Below are positions 35,606 through 45,896 of a stretch of 64,000 nt of DNA, piece by piece. Position 1 is the first letter of the stretch. Each line of letters opens with the position of its first letter. Source of the DNA: CAVSIP01 sp963728075 (GTDB lineage: Bacteria > Actinomycetota > Actinomycetes > JAFAQI01 > DASSKL01); NCBI GenBank assembly GCA_963728075.1, contig CAVSIP010000004.1, positions 124,001 through 188,000 on the forward strand, given 5' to 3'. A program made the translations under genes and the position numbers. A model generated the notes under the pieces. The model worked only from the letters and a program-made list of their open reading frames with translations, was not told the origin of the DNA and searched no databases.

Positions 35606-36061
35606 CTACCGCTGGGCGAGCCGGCCCGGTGGCGCCGTACGGGGCGTGGCGGCCGCGTGCCGCCCGGCCAGCCAGCGCAGCCCCGCGGTCACCGCGGCGA
35701 TCCCCGTCCCGATGAGCAGCACGGGCGCGCCGGTGACCAGCTCGGTGGCCAGCTCGAGCGCCTGCTGGGTGAGGAACGATCCGGCGAGCCCGCTCACTTC
35801 GACCGCACCGCCGACGAGCGCGGCCAGCGCGTAGAGCAGCGGCGGTGCGACGACCGGGACAGCGAGCTGGTCGCGGCGCACGAGCAGCGCGGACAGGAAG
35901 CAGCCGACGACGAAGCAGGCGGCGAACAGCGTGCGCAGGCCCTGTCCGGTGAGGACGTCGATGGTCCCCGCGGTGAGCGACAGCACCACCGACAGCGACA
36001 CCACCACCGACGCCGGCAGGCCGCGCCGGTCGACCAGCCGGGGGGTGCCGTCACTGCTCAT
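35606..36061 (-). CDS. DUF6542 small membrane protein
   Basis: This 151-aa protein has four predicted membrane helices: PASVVVSLSVVLSLTAGTID, LRTLFAACFVVGCFLSALLV, VAPPLLYALAALVGGAV and VLLIGTGIAAVTAGL. It ends in an Arg/Pro-rich tail. A homologue lies at the same position near ispH in mycobacteria. Function is unknown. Its ATG overlaps the rmuC stop codon, so it is co-translated with rmuC. Confidence 0.75.
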   Translation of the reverse strand: MSSDGTPRLVDRRGLPASVVVSLSVVLSLTAGTIDVLTGQGLRTLFAACFVVGCFLSALLVRRDQLAVPVVAPPLLYALAALVGGAVEVSGLAGSFLTQQALELATELVTGAPVLLIGTGIAAVTAGLRWLAGRHAAATPRTAPPGRLAQR

Positions 36062-37140
36062 CCCGTCACGGTAACCACATCGTCGGTCTCCGGGGCGGTG
36101 ACCCGCCGGGGGGTCGTGTCGACCACGTGCGGCACGGGCAGCTCGTGCTCCACCACTCGCATCTCGCGCAGCCGCCGCACCTGCGGCAGCACCCGGCTCT
36201 CCAGCGACCCGACCGCCGCGTTGTAGTCGCCGACGGCCCGGCCGAGCGCCTTGCCGAGGTGGTCGACGTGCCCGGCGAAGGTGGCCAGGCGCCGGTGCAG
36301 CTCGGCGGCGACGTCGAACACCTGCCGGGCGTTGTCCGCCAGCGAGCTCTGCTGCCAGGCGTACCCGACCGCCCGCAGCATCGCGACGAGTGTCGTCGGG
36401 CTGGCCACGACCACCCGCCGGCTCATGGCGTACTCGAGCAGCGCCGGGTCGTGCTCCAGCGCCGGGGCGAGGAACGCCTCGCCGGGCACGAACAGCACCA
36501 CCAGCTCGGGCGAGCCCTCCACCGCGTGCCAGTACGCCCGTCCGGCGAGCGCGTCGACGTGCGCGCGCAGCGCCTTCGCGTGCGCGGCGAACCGTGCAGC
36601 GCGCTCGTCGTCGTACGCGGCGTCCACCCCTTCGAGGTACGCGGACAGCGGCACCTTGGCGTCCACGACCAGGGCCCGGCCGCCGGCCAGCCGCACCACC
36701 ATGTCCGGGCGCTGGCCCCCGGCGACCGTCGGCTGCTCGTCGAAGTCGCAGTGCTCGACCATGCCGGCCACCTCGACCACCCGGCGCAGCTGCATCTCCC
36801 CCCAGCGTCCGCGGGACTGCGGCGCCCGCAGCGCGGAGACGAGCGCGGCGGTCTCCGTGCGTAGCTGCTCGGACGTCGTCCGCATCGCCCCGACCTGCTC
36901 GACGAGCGCGCCGTAGGCGCTGCTGCGCGCCCGCTCGAGGTCGCGCAGGTGCTCCTCCATCCGCTCCAGCGCGTCGCGCACGGGGCTCACCAGCGAGGCC
37001 CCACCGCGCTCCAGCGCCTCGGCCGACAGGTCGCGGAACCGGCCGCCGAGGCGGGAGGTCGCGGCGGTGGCGCCGACGGCGATCCCGGCGACGAACGCGA
37101 GGGCGGCGGCGAGCAGGGCGATGACGGTGGCGTCGCTCAT
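36058..37140 (-). CDS. rmuC: DNA recombination protein RmuC
   Basis: This 360-aa protein has an N-terminal membrane anchor (VIALLAAALAFVAGIAVGATA), a coiled coil (residues about 35-95) and the RmuC nuclease-like core: SRGRWGEMQLRRVVEVAGM, RPDMVVRLAGGRALVVDAKVP and VVLFVPGEAFLAPAL. RmuC limits inversions at short repeats in E. coli and is thought to act near the membrane on DNA. The C-terminus is Thr/Val-rich. The gene is divergent from sbcD, another DNA-end-processing gene. Confidence 0.9.
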   Translation of the reverse strand: MSDATVIALLAAALAFVAGIAVGATAATSRLGGRFRDLSAEALERGGASLVSPVRDALERMEEHLRDLERARSSAYGALVEQVGAMRTTSEQLRTETAALVSALRAPQSRGRWGEMQLRRVVEVAGMVEHCDFDEQPTVAGGQRPDMVVRLAGGRALVVDAKVPLSAYLEGVDAAYDDERAARFAAHAKALRAHVDALAGRAYWHAVEGSPELVVLFVPGEAFLAPALEHDPALLEYAMSRRVVVASPTTLVAMLRAVGYAWQQSSLADNARQVFDVAAELHRRLATFAGHVDHLGKALGRAVGDYNAAVGSLESRVLPQVRRLREMRVVEHELPVPHVVDTTPRRVTAPETDDVVTVTG

Positions 37141-37161
37141 GGCACGACGGTCGCAGGCCGG

Positions 37162-37209
37162 TCCGACAGAACCGGCGTGCCACGCGTGTCGCCGCCGGAT
37201 TCTGTCGGA
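37162..37209. repeat. Intergenic palindrome between rmuC and sbcD (family D)
   Basis: tccgacagaaccggcg (37162-37177) pairs with cgccggattctgtcgga (37193-37209) with one bulged A. It sits in the 91-nt gap between divergent rmuC and sbcD and just ahead of the sbcD -10 element TACCGT (37219-37224). Confidence 0.75.
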
Positions 37210-37231
37210 GGGGCCACCTACCGTCCGGTTC

Positions 37232-38404
37232 ATGCGCGTGCTGCACACCTCCGACTGGCACCTCGGCCGCTCCTTCCACGGCGCCGACCTGCTGGGTGCG
37301 CAGGCCGACGTCCTCGACGGGCTGGTCGAGGTCGTGCGCGACGAGCGGGTGGGCCTCGTCGTCGTCGCCGGTGACCTCTACGACCGGGCGCTGCCGCCGG
37401 TCGGTGCGGTCGAGCTGTGGGGCGACACGCTGGAGCGGCTCTGCGATGCCGGCGCGCACGTCGTCGTCATCAGCGGCAACCACGACTCGGCGCGCCGGCT
37501 CGGCAGCGGCGCCCGGGTGCACGAGCGGGCGGGGGTGCACGTCCGCACGGACGTGCGCCGCGCCGGCGAGCCGGTGCTCCTGCCGCTCGAGGGCGGCGGC
37601 GAGCTCGCCGTGTACGCGATCCCCTACCTCGAGCCGGACGCGGTCCGCGACGTCCTCGCGGTCGACGGCGCGGACGCCGGCGAGCTGCGCACCCACACCG
37701 GGGTGCTCAAGGCCGCGCTGGCCCGGGCGGCGGCCGACCTCGCCGGTCGGCCCGGCACCCGCTCGATCGCGGTCGCGCACGCGTACGTGGCCGGCGGCGA
37801 GTCCTCCGACAGCGAGCGGGAGCTGTCCGTCGGCGGGGCGGCGCAGGTGCCGGTCGGGTTGTTCGGCCACGTCGACTACGCCGCCCTCGGCCACCTGCAC
37901 GGCCGGCAGGTGCTGGGGGAGGGCGCGGTCCGGTACGCCGGGTCCCCGCTCGCCTACTCCTTCTCCGAGGACCGGCACACCAAGGGCGCCTGGCTGCTCG
38001 ACGTCGGCAGCGACGGCGTCCGGACCGTCGAGGCCGTGCCCACCCGCGTGCCGCGGGGGCTGGCCCGGCTGCGCGGCCGGCTCGACGACCTGCTCACCTC
38101 CGGTGCGTACGCCGACGCCGAGCGCTGCTGGGTGGCGGTGACGCTCACCGACCCGGCCTGCCCGGCCGGGGCGATGCCCCGGCTGCAGCAGCGGTTCCCG
38201 CACGCGGTGACCCTGGAGTGGGCGCCCGAGGGCGGGCTGGTCGCGCAGGAGGCGTCGTACGCCGCGCGGGTCGCCCGCCGCGACGACCTCGAGGTCGCCG
38301 TCGAGTTCGTCCGGCACGTCCGCAACGCCGACCCCACCGGGGACGAGCAGGCGCTGCTGCGTGACGTCGTCGGCGCCGTGGTCGCGGAGTCGGTGGACGC
38401 CTGA
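37232..38404 (+). CDS. sbcD: SbcD nuclease subunit of the SbcCD (Mre11-Rad50) complex
   Basis: This 390-aa metallophosphoesterase starts MRVLHTSDWHLGR, the first phosphoesterase motif. VVVAGDLYDRALP, VVISGNHDSARRLG, IAVAHAYVAGG and DYAALGHLHG supply the remaining metal ligands. It cuts DNA hairpins and blocked ends together with SbcC. TACCGT lies 7 nt before the ATG (leaderless). The stop overlaps the sbcC start (ATGA). Hairpin cleavage is notable in a region rich in long palindromes. Confidence 0.95.
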   Translation: MRVLHTSDWHLGRSFHGADLLGAQADVLDGLVEVVRDERVGLVVVAGDLYDRALPPVGAVELWGDTLERLCDAGAHVVVISGNHDSARRLGSGARVHERAGVHVRTDVRRAGEPVLLPLEGGGELAVYAIPYLEPDAVRDVLAVDGADAGELRTHTGVLKAALARAAADLAGRPGTRSIAVAHAYVAGGESSDSERELSVGGAAQVPVGLFGHVDYAALGHLHGRQVLGEGAVRYAGSPLAYSFSEDRHTKGAWLLDVGSDGVRTVEAVPTRVPRGLARLRGRLDDLLTSGAYADAERCWVAVTLTDPACPAGAMPRLQQRFPHAVTLEWAPEGGLVAQEASYAARVARRDDLEVAVEFVRHVRNADPTGDEQALLRDVVGAVVAESVDA

Positions 38405-41058
38405 TGCGCCCGCACCTGCTCACGCTGAGCGCCTTCGGGCCGTTCCCCGGCGAGGAGACCGTCGACTTCGACGACCTCGGCGCGGCCGGCCTGCTGCTGC
38501 TGCACGGCCCGACCGGGGCGGGCAAGACCTCCGTGCTCGACGCGGTCGGCTTCGCGCTGTACGGCGTGGTGCCCGGCGAGCGCGGGGTGAAGGGGCTGCG
38601 CAGCGAGCACGCCGAGCCGGACGCGGAGACGTCCGTGACGCTCGAGTTCTCCGCCGGCGGGCGGCGCCACCGGCTGCGGCGCACGCCCCGGCAGGAGGTC
38701 GCCAAGCAGCGGGGCGAGGGCACCACCGTCCGCCAGCCGACCGGGCTGCTCGAGCGGCACGACGGCGGCGGGTGGGTCACCGTGTCCACGCGGCTGGACG
38801 AGATCGGCGACACGGTCGGCGACCTGGTCGGGCTGACCGCCGAACAGTTCTTCCAGGTGGTGCTGCTGCCACAGGGCCGGTTCGCCGCGTTCCTGCACGC
38901 CCCGGCCGGGGAGCGGGAGAAGCTGCTGCGGACGCTGTTCGGCACCGAGCGGTTCGCGCGCGTGGAGGACGAGCTGTCCGTCCGCCGCCGTGCCGCGCAG
39001 GAGGAGCTCGACGCCGTGCGGGCGCGAGCGGCGCGTGAGGCGGCGGCGCTGGCCGGGCACGCGCGGGTCGACCCGGCGGAGGTGCCGACGGCCGACCTGC
39101 CCGCCTGGTCGCAGGGCGTGGTGCTGACGCTGGAGGCCGAGCTGGCGACCGCCCAGGCGGTGCTCGAGCAGGCCCAGCAGGCGGAGGCCGCGGCACTCGC
39201 CGCCGCAGACGCGGCCCGCGACCTCGCCGAGCGGCAGGGGCGGCGCCGGGCGGCCGAGCGGCGGGCCGCGCAGCTCGCCGAGCGGGAAGCCGGGGCTGGT
39301 GCCGTACGCGCCGGTCTCGCGCGGGCGCGCGCGGCGGTGGCGCTGCGTACGGACCTGCAGCGCGAGCAGGAGGCGGCGCGCGAGCTCGCCCGGCTGGTCG
39401 ACGGCGGGAGCGCGCCGACGCCGGACGAGGAGCGGGAGCGGGCGCTGCGCGAGCAGGCCGCCCAGGCGCGCGCCCTGCTGCCCCTGGAGGCGCAGGTCGT
39501 GCGCGAGAGCGGGGACCTCGCCGGGCTCACCCGACGGCTCGGCGCGGCGACCGCTGCGGTCGGGCAGGCGCACCAGCACCTGGCTCGGGCCGTCGACGCG
39601 GCCACGACGGCGGCGCAGGCGGAGCTGACGGCGGCCGAGGACGTGCTGCGCGCCGCCGTCGACGCGGACCAGGCCGCCCGCGAGGTGTGGCTGCAGCTGC
39701 GCGAACGGCGCCTGGCCGGCATGGCCGGGGAGCTCGCCGCGGGGCTGTCCGACGGGCAGCCGTGCACCGTGTGCGGCAGCGTCGACCATCCGGCGCCTGC
39801 AGCCCCCGCCGAGGACGCGGTGACCGAGGCCGACGAGCGGGCGGCGCGCGAGCGTACCGAGGCGACGGCCGCTGCGCTGGAGCGGGCCCGGGCGCGGGCG
39901 GAGGCCGCCCGCGCCGCCGCGGCCGCACCCGGCGGGCCCGAGGTCACCGCCGCGCAGGAGGCCGTCGCGTCGGCCGAGCAGCAGCGGGCCGTGCTGGTGC
40001 AGGAGCAGGCGGCCGCCGCGGCCGGTCACGCCGCACGCGAGGCCCAGGTGGTGCAGGCACGCGGCGACGCCCCGTCCCTGACCGTGCTGGTCGCCGCCCT
40101 GGAGGCCGAGGCCGACGTGCTGGCCGCGGCGGCCGGGCTCGCCCGGCTGCGGGCGGAGCTGGCCGGCCCGGTCGCCGCGGCCGGGTTCGCCGGCCCCGAC
40201 GACGCCCGTGCTGCGCTGCGCGGCGACGCCGAGATGGCCGCCGACGAGGAGGCGCTGACGGCCCTGGTCGCCGAGCGTCGCAGCGTCGACGACCAGCTCG
40301 CCGACCCGGCACTGGACGTGCCGCTCGAGCCCGCGGCCGACGTCAGCGGTGCGACCGACGCGCTGGAGCGCACCCGTGCCGCCGGACGCGACGCGACCCG
40401 CGAGGTCGTCACCCTCGAGCAGCGGCTGACCGCGGCGCGTGCGTGCGCGCGGACGCTCGACGGCCTCGACCGCGAGCTGGCCCCCGTCGCGGAGCGCTGT
40501 GCCACCGTGACCGGCCTCGCCGACCTCGCGGCCGGCGGGGCGGGCAACCGGCTGAAGATGACGCTGTCGTCGTTCGTGCTGGCCGCCCGGCTGGAGACCG
40601 TCGCCGAGCGGGCGAGCGTACGGCTGGCGACGATGACCTCCGGCCGCTACACGCTCGTCCACTCCGACGACGTCAGCGACGCGCGCCGGCGCAGCGGCCT
40701 CGGGCTGGCCGTCCGCGACCTGTGGACGGGGGGCACCCGCCCCACGTCGTCGCTGTCCGGCGGGGAGACGTTCATGACCGCGCTCGCGCTTGCCCTCGGC
40801 CTCGCCGACGTCGTCGCCGAGGAGAGCGGCGGCCGGCGCATCGACACCCTCTTCGTCGACGAGGGGTTCGGCTCGCTCGACGAGCACGCGCTCGACCGGG
40901 TCATGGAGGTGCTCGACGGGCTGCGTGACGGCGGGCGGCTGGTCGGCCTGGTCAGCCACGTCCCGGAGATGACCCGGCGCGCGCCGGCCCGGCTCGAGGT
41001 GCTGCGCGGGGAGAGCGGGTCCACGCTGCGCCCGCACGCCGCACCGCTGGCCGACTGA
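38404..41058 (+). CDS. sbcC: SbcC ATPase subunit of the SbcCD complex
   Basis: This 884-aa SMC-like ATPase has Walker A GPTGAGKTSVLDAV at residues about 37-50, the Q-loop region FFQVVLLPQGRFAAFL, long Ala/Glu/Arg-rich coiled coils (about 190-710) with a CTVCGSVDHP zinc hook at about 455, the ABC signature SLSGGETFMTALALALG and Walker B DTLFVDEGFGSLDEHALD. It holds DNA ends together and powers SbcD. The long frame on the opposite strand is a compositional shadow. Confidence 0.95.
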   Translation: MRPHLLTLSAFGPFPGEETVDFDDLGAAGLLLLHGPTGAGKTSVLDAVGFALYGVVPGERGVKGLRSEHAEPDAETSVTLEFSAGGRRHRLRRTPRQEVAKQRGEGTTVRQPTGLLERHDGGGWVTVSTRLDEIGDTVGDLVGLTAEQFFQVVLLPQGRFAAFLHAPAGEREKLLRTLFGTERFARVEDELSVRRRAAQEELDAVRARAAREAAALAGHARVDPAEVPTADLPAWSQGVVLTLEAELATAQAVLEQAQQAEAAALAAADAARDLAERQGRRRAAERRAAQLAEREAGAGAVRAGLARARAAVALRTDLQREQEAARELARLVDGGSAPTPDEERERALREQAAQARALLPLEAQVVRESGDLAGLTRRLGAATAAVGQAHQHLARAVDAATTAAQAELTAAEDVLRAAVDADQAAREVWLQLRERRLAGMAGELAAGLSDGQPCTVCGSVDHPAPAAPAEDAVTEADERAARERTEATAAALERARARAEAARAAAAAPGGPEVTAAQEAVASAEQQRAVLVQEQAAAAAGHAAREAQVVQARGDAPSLTVLVAALEAEADVLAAAAGLARLRAELAGPVAAAGFAGPDDARAALRGDAEMAADEEALTALVAERRSVDDQLADPALDVPLEPAADVSGATDALERTRAAGRDATREVVTLEQRLTAARACARTLDGLDRELAPVAERCATVTGLADLAAGGAGNRLKMTLSSFVLAARLETVAERASVRLATMTSGRYTLVHSDDVSDARRRSGLGLAVRDLWTGGTRPTSSLSGGETFMTALALALGLADVVAEESGGRRIDTLFVDEGFGSLDEHALDRVMEVLDGLRDGGRLVGLVSHVPEMTRRAPARLEVLRGESGSTLRPHAAPLAD

Positions 41059-41084
41059 CCGGTCGGGGCGGCGGCATCCGCCGG

Positions 41085-41090
41085 TAGCGT
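41085..41090 (+). promoter_or_regulatory. -10 element of leaderless ychF mRNA
   Basis: TAGCGT is followed by 8 nt and the ychF GTG. The GGAG in between is too close to a start point to be transcribed in full, so a leaderless mRNA is favoured. Confidence 0.45.
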
Positions 41091-41098
41091 GGAGTCCC

Positions 41099-42178
<1,080 letters not shown>

Positions 42179-42197
42179 CCCCTTCGGGCAGGAGGGG

Positions 42198-42264
42198 GCT
42201 GGCCACAGCGGGTGGTTCGGGAGTCACTTTCCGCCCGGACGCTGGCCTTCTGGGTGGTTGTGCG
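42198..42264. repeat. Imperfect direct repeat after ychF
   Basis: gctggcc followed by gggtggtt occurs at 42198 and again at 42241, 43 bp apart, in the 125-nt gap between ychF and a small gene. The sequence between is less GC-rich than its surroundings (tcactttcc, gttctttgg). Its role is unknown; a promoter for the small gene could lie here. Confidence 0.35.
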
Positions 42265-42303
42265 GTTCTTTGGGACCTCCTTCCCCACCCCGAGGCCAGG
42301 CAC

Positions 42304-42588
42304 ATGGACCACCGCACTCCCGACCCGCTCCGGCGCGACCTGTCCGCGCTCGGTGAGCGGCTGGTCGCCGAGTACGCCGGGCACCTCGAGGCCGCGGACG
42401 TGCTGCGCTGCGTCGCCCTGTGCCTCGACCACCTGCTCATCTCAGGCGTGCGGGACGACCTGCTGGCAGCCGTCGAGAACGGCGTGCGTGCCCGGCTCAG
42501 CACACCCCCAGATCGCCACACGCGACCCGGATCGGGATGGCAAAGCCCAGCCCCTCGGCTCCCGGTCCCAGCAGCTTCGCCGCAGTGA
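42304..42588 (+). CDS. Small helical protein of unknown function
   Basis: This 94-aa frame starts MDHRTPDPLRRDLSALGERL and is predicted to be three helices (about 10-65) followed by a Pro-rich tail. It resembles small actinobacterial three-helix-bundle proteins, but the match is weak. Its last 92 nt overlap the 3' end of the convergent protease gene, so the true C-terminus may be functionally unimportant. No clear ribosome binding site is seen. Confidence 0.5.
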   Translation: MDHRTPDPLRRDLSALGERLVAEYAGHLEAADVLRCVALCLDHLLISGVRDDLLAAVENGVRARLSTPPDRHTRPGSGWQSPAPRLPVPAASPQ

Positions 42589-43291
42589 CCCCGACCACCC
42601 GGCCGGAGCGGTCCACGACCGGGCCGCCGCTGCTGCCGGGGCCGACGGGTGCGGAGAACTGCATGTAGTCGACGCCGTGCTCGGTCCGGTACGCCGACAC
42701 GACGCCGGTCGTGATCGTGCCTTCCATGTCGAGGGGCGACCCGGCCACCACCACCGGCTCGCCGACGGCGGGGCGGCCGCTCGCGATCGGCAGCGTGGGC
42801 AGGGCGGAGTCCACCCGGATCGCCGCCAGGTCGTGCTGCGAGGACGTCTGGGCGACCCGGCCCGTGTAGTGCCGGTCGCCCTGCTGCAGGTCGACCGCGC
42901 GCCCGCCGGAGGCGTACTCCGCGCCGATGACGTGGAAGTTCGTCACCAGGTACGACACGCCGCCGCGCACCTGAGCGACGAACGCGCTGCCCGTCAGGTC
43001 ACCGGCGTGCACGGTGAACACCGACCGGCTCAGCCTCGTGGCGATCACCGTGCTGTCGGTCGTGCCGAGCACCTTCTGCTCGATCGTGCCGAGCCGGGTC
43101 CCGATCCGGTCGTCGGTCTGCTGCAGGTCCTTCAGCTGCCCGGACAGGAACGTCGCCTGCCGGTCGGCCGCGTTCAGGCGGGTGCGCAGCAGGTGCACGT
43201 CGTCGCGGGCGGACATCGCCAGCAGCATCGACCCGGCGCTGACGAGCGCCAGGACGCCGGCTACCGCCGGCCACAGCAGCCGGTTGACCAC
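42497..43291 (-). CDS. Membrane-anchored trypsin-like serine protease
   Basis: This 264-aa protein has an N-terminal membrane anchor (LLWPAVAGVLALVSAGSMLLA), a coiled-coil stalk (DDVHLLRTRLNAADRQATFL to about residue 75) and an S1-type domain with catalytic His in LVTNFHVIGA, Asp in SQHDLAAIRV and Ser in GPGSSGGPVVD. It has no PDZ domain, unlike HtrA. A paired Cys at the C-terminus (VACGDLGVC) may form a disulfide. It probably acts outside the membrane; its substrate is unknown. Confidence 0.85.
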   Translation of the reverse strand: MVNRLLWPAVAGVLALVSAGSMLLAMSARDDVHLLRTRLNAADRQATFLSGQLKDLQQTDDRIGTRLGTIEQKVLGTTDSTVIATRLSRSVFTVHAGDLTGSAFVAQVRGGVSYLVTNFHVIGAEYASGGRAVDLQQGDRHYTGRVAQTSSQHDLAAIRVDSALPTLPIASGRPAVGEPVVVAGSPLDMEGTITTGVVSAYRTEHGVDYMQFSAPVGPGSSGGPVVDRSGRVVGVTAAKLLGPGAEGLGFAIPIRVACGDLGVC

Positions 43292-43401
43292 GCCCGCACG
43301 CTAGAAGCGCCGCCACAACCCGCGGCCAACGCCAGCCCCACGCCGGGGTGACGCGCGTCACTGCCTGCCCGCCGTGATCACCGTCGTCGCATGATGGGCA
43401 C

Positions 43402-45018
43402 ATGACGACGACCAGCACGATGCAGGACGCACCGCTGGTGCTCACCGACATCCTCCGGCACGGCGCGCGGCTGCACGCCGACAAGCAGGTGATCACCTTC
43501 GAGGGGGACGCCAGCCGCCGGGCGAGCTTCGCCGAGGTCGCGGTACGGGCGGAGCGGCTGGCCGCCGCGCTGCGCCGGCTCGGCGTCGGCGAGGGCGACC
43601 GGGTGGGCACCATCTGCCTGAACAACCAGGAGCACATGGAGGCCTACCTGGCCGTGCCCTGCATGGGCGCGGTGCTGCACACGCTGAACTTCCGGCTGCC
43701 CTCCGACCAGCTCGCCTGGGTGATCAACGACGCCGGCGACAAGGTGCTCATCGTCGACGCGGCGCTGGTGCCGGCACTCGCGGCGGTCGCCGACCAGCTC
43801 ACGACCGTCGAGCAGATCGTCGTCAACGGCGACGCCTCCGGGGTGGACCTCCCGGTGGCCACGACCACGTACGAGGCGCTGCTCGCCGGTGAGGAGCCCG
43901 GCTACGACTGGCCCGAGCTGGACGAGCGGGCAGCCGCCGTCATGTGTTACACGAGCGGGACCACCGGCAAGCCGAAGGGCGTCGTCTACAGCCACCGTTC
44001 GACCTGGCTGCACACGCTGTCGGTGCTGTCGGCGAACACGCTCGGGATCACCGACGCCGACCGGGTGCTCGTCGTCGTCCCGATGTTCCACGTCAACGCC
44101 TGGGGCGCGCCGTACGCCGCCTGGTGGGTCGGCGCCGACATGGTGATGCCCCAGCGGTTCCTGCAGGCGGAGCCGCTCGCAAAGGTGATCGCGGCCGAGC
44201 GCCCCACGATGTCGGCCGGCGTGCCGACCGTCTGGAACGACCTGCTGACCTACTCGCGCGACCACGACGTGGACCTGTCCTCGCTGCGGATGCTGACCGG
44301 CGGCGGCTCGGCGGTGCCGCGCGCGCTCATGGAGGCCTACCGCGACCGGTTCGGCATCACGCTGCTGCAGGGCTGGGGGATGACCGAGACCAGCCCGGTG
44401 TGCACGATCGCCCGCCCGCCGGCCGGCGTGTCCGAGGAGGAGTCCTGGGACTACCGCACCACCGCCGGGCGGATCCTGCCGGGCGTGCAGCTGCGGATCG
44501 TCGACGCCGACGGGGCCGAGCTGCCGTGGGACGCCACCGCGGTGGGGGAGATCGAGGTGCGCGGACCGTGGATCACGGGGGCGTACTACAACGACCCCTC
44601 CCCGGAGAAGTTCCACGACGGGTGGCTGCGGACCGGGGACATCGGCAGCGTCGACCCGAAGGGGTACGTGCGGATCACCGACCGGGTGAAGGACGTCATC
44701 AAGTCCGGCGGGGAGTGGATCTCCTCGGTGGACCTGGAGAACGTGCTCATGGCGCACCCGGCGGTCGCCGAGGCGAGTGTCATCGGCATCCCGGACGAGC
44801 GCTGGCAGGAGCGCCCGCTGGCGTGCGTGGTGCTGCGGGCGGGGGAGTCGGTGACCCCGGAGGAGCTCAAGTCCTTCCTCGCCGACAAGGTCGCCGGCTG
44901 GTGGATCCCGGAGCGGTGGACCTTCGTCGAGGAGATCCCCAAGACCAGCGTCGGCAAGTTCGACAAGAAGGTGCTGCGCGCCCGTCACGCCGAGGGCGGG
45001 CTCCCGGTCGTCGAGTAG
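43402..45018 (+). CDS. Long-chain fatty-acid-CoA ligase (FadD-like)
   Basis: This 538-aa adenylate-forming enzyme has the AMP-binding motif MCYTSGTTGKPKGV (residues about 184-197), QGWGMTETSPV, GWLRTGDIGSVD and the C-terminal catalytic Lys in TSVGKFDKKVLR. The overall wording matches medium/long-chain acyl-CoA synthetases. CATGAT 6 nt before the ATG suggests a leaderless mRNA. The 3' end overlaps the convergent SDR gene by 34 nt. A link to the fatty-acid-modifying cluster next door is possible but inferred. Confidence 0.9.
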   Translation: MTTTSTMQDAPLVLTDILRHGARLHADKQVITFEGDASRRASFAEVAVRAERLAAALRRLGVGEGDRVGTICLNNQEHMEAYLAVPCMGAVLHTLNFRLPSDQLAWVINDAGDKVLIVDAALVPALAAVADQLTTVEQIVVNGDASGVDLPVATTTYEALLAGEEPGYDWPELDERAAAVMCYTSGTTGKPKGVVYSHRSTWLHTLSVLSANTLGITDADRVLVVVPMFHVNAWGAPYAAWWVGADMVMPQRFLQAEPLAKVIAAERPTMSAGVPTVWNDLLTYSRDHDVDLSSLRMLTGGGSAVPRALMEAYRDRFGITLLQGWGMTETSPVCTIARPPAGVSEEESWDYRTTAGRILPGVQLRIVDADGAELPWDATAVGEIEVRGPWITGAYYNDPSPEKFHDGWLRTGDIGSVDPKGYVRITDRVKDVIKSGGEWISSVDLENVLMAHPAVAEASVIGIPDERWQERPLACVVLRAGESVTPEELKSFLADKVAGWWIPERWTFVEEIPKTSVGKFDKKVLRARHAEGGLPVVE

Positions 45019-45896
45019 CCGGTCGCGGCGGCGGCCCACTCCCACAGGGCGGCCGGGTCGCCGCCGCGGGTCCACGGCACGCGGTGTACGCCGCGGGGCC
45101 GGCGGTCGTGCCAGAACCGGCCGCTGCCGAGCTGTTCGGGTACGGCGGCGGCCAGCCAGACCACCGTGTCCGCGCCCTGCTCGGCCGTGCGCAGCAGCGG
45201 GCGCAGCGCCGTCCGGAAGCGCGGCAGCGACCGGGCCAGACCCGGCGTGTCGGCCCAGCCGGGGTGCATGGCGTGGAAGGCGACGGCGGGTTCCCGGCGT
45301 GCCCACTCGGCGGTGAGCGCCACCTGCGCGCGCTTGGCCCGGGCGTACGCGGTGGCCCCGCGGTAGCCCGCGGCCGGCATCTGCAGCCCGGCGACGTCCA
45401 GCCGCTGGCTGTACATCCCGCCGGAGGAGACGGTGACGACCCGGCTGCCCGGTGTTGCGCGCAGCAGCGGGAGCAGCAGCGCCGTCAGCAGGAACGGGCC
45501 GGCCACGTTCGTCGCGACCGTCCGCTCCAGGCCGTCCGGCGACGTGCCGTGCTCGGCGTAGAGCGCGCCGGCGTTGTGCACCAGCACGTCGAGCCGGCCG
45601 TGCCGCTCGGCGAAGCCGGCCGCGTACGCCCGGACCGCGGCCAGGTCGGCCAGGTCGAGCCCGGTCGACCGGGACGCGCCGACCACCTCCGCGCCGAGGT
45701 CGCGCAGGCCGCCGGCCGCTGCCTCCCCGAGCCCCGACGTCGCCCCGGTCACCAGGACCACCCGCCCGTCCAGGCGGGGCAGCGGGGCGTCCCACTCGGG
45801 CAGCATCCGCCGGCGTACGGCGATGCCCGCGCGGGTGAAGCTGCCGACGACGCTCGCCTCGAGCGCGGCGTCGACGACCCGTGCGGCGGTCGTCAC
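44985..45896 (-). CDS. Short-chain dehydrogenase/reductase
   Basis: This 303-aa SDR has the cofactor motif VVLVTGATSGLGEAAAG, VHNAGALY (NAG), SSGGMYS and the catalytic Y-x-x-x-K in AYARAKRA. The about 30-aa N-terminal extension (AARVVDAALEASVVGSFTRAG) is seen in SDRs near DUF1365 and CFA synthase genes. The GTG start overlaps the SRPBCC gene stop (GTGA). It belongs to the minus-strand arm of the B12-regulator cluster. Loss of the third catalytic context cannot be judged, and its substrate is unknown. Confidence 0.85.
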   Translation of the reverse strand: MTTAARVVDAALEASVVGSFTRAGIAVRRRMLPEWDAPLPRLDGRVVLVTGATSGLGEAAAGGLRDLGAEVVGASRSTGLDLADLAAVRAYAAGFAERHGRLDVLVHNAGALYAEHGTSPDGLERTVATNVAGPFLLTALLLPLLRATPGSRVVTVSSGGMYSQRLDVAGLQMPAAGYRGATAYARAKRAQVALTAEWARREPAVAFHAMHPGWADTPGLARSLPRFRTALRPLLRTAEQGADTVVWLAAAVPEQLGSGRFWHDRRPRGVHRVPWTRGGDPAALWEWAAAATGYSTTGSPPSA

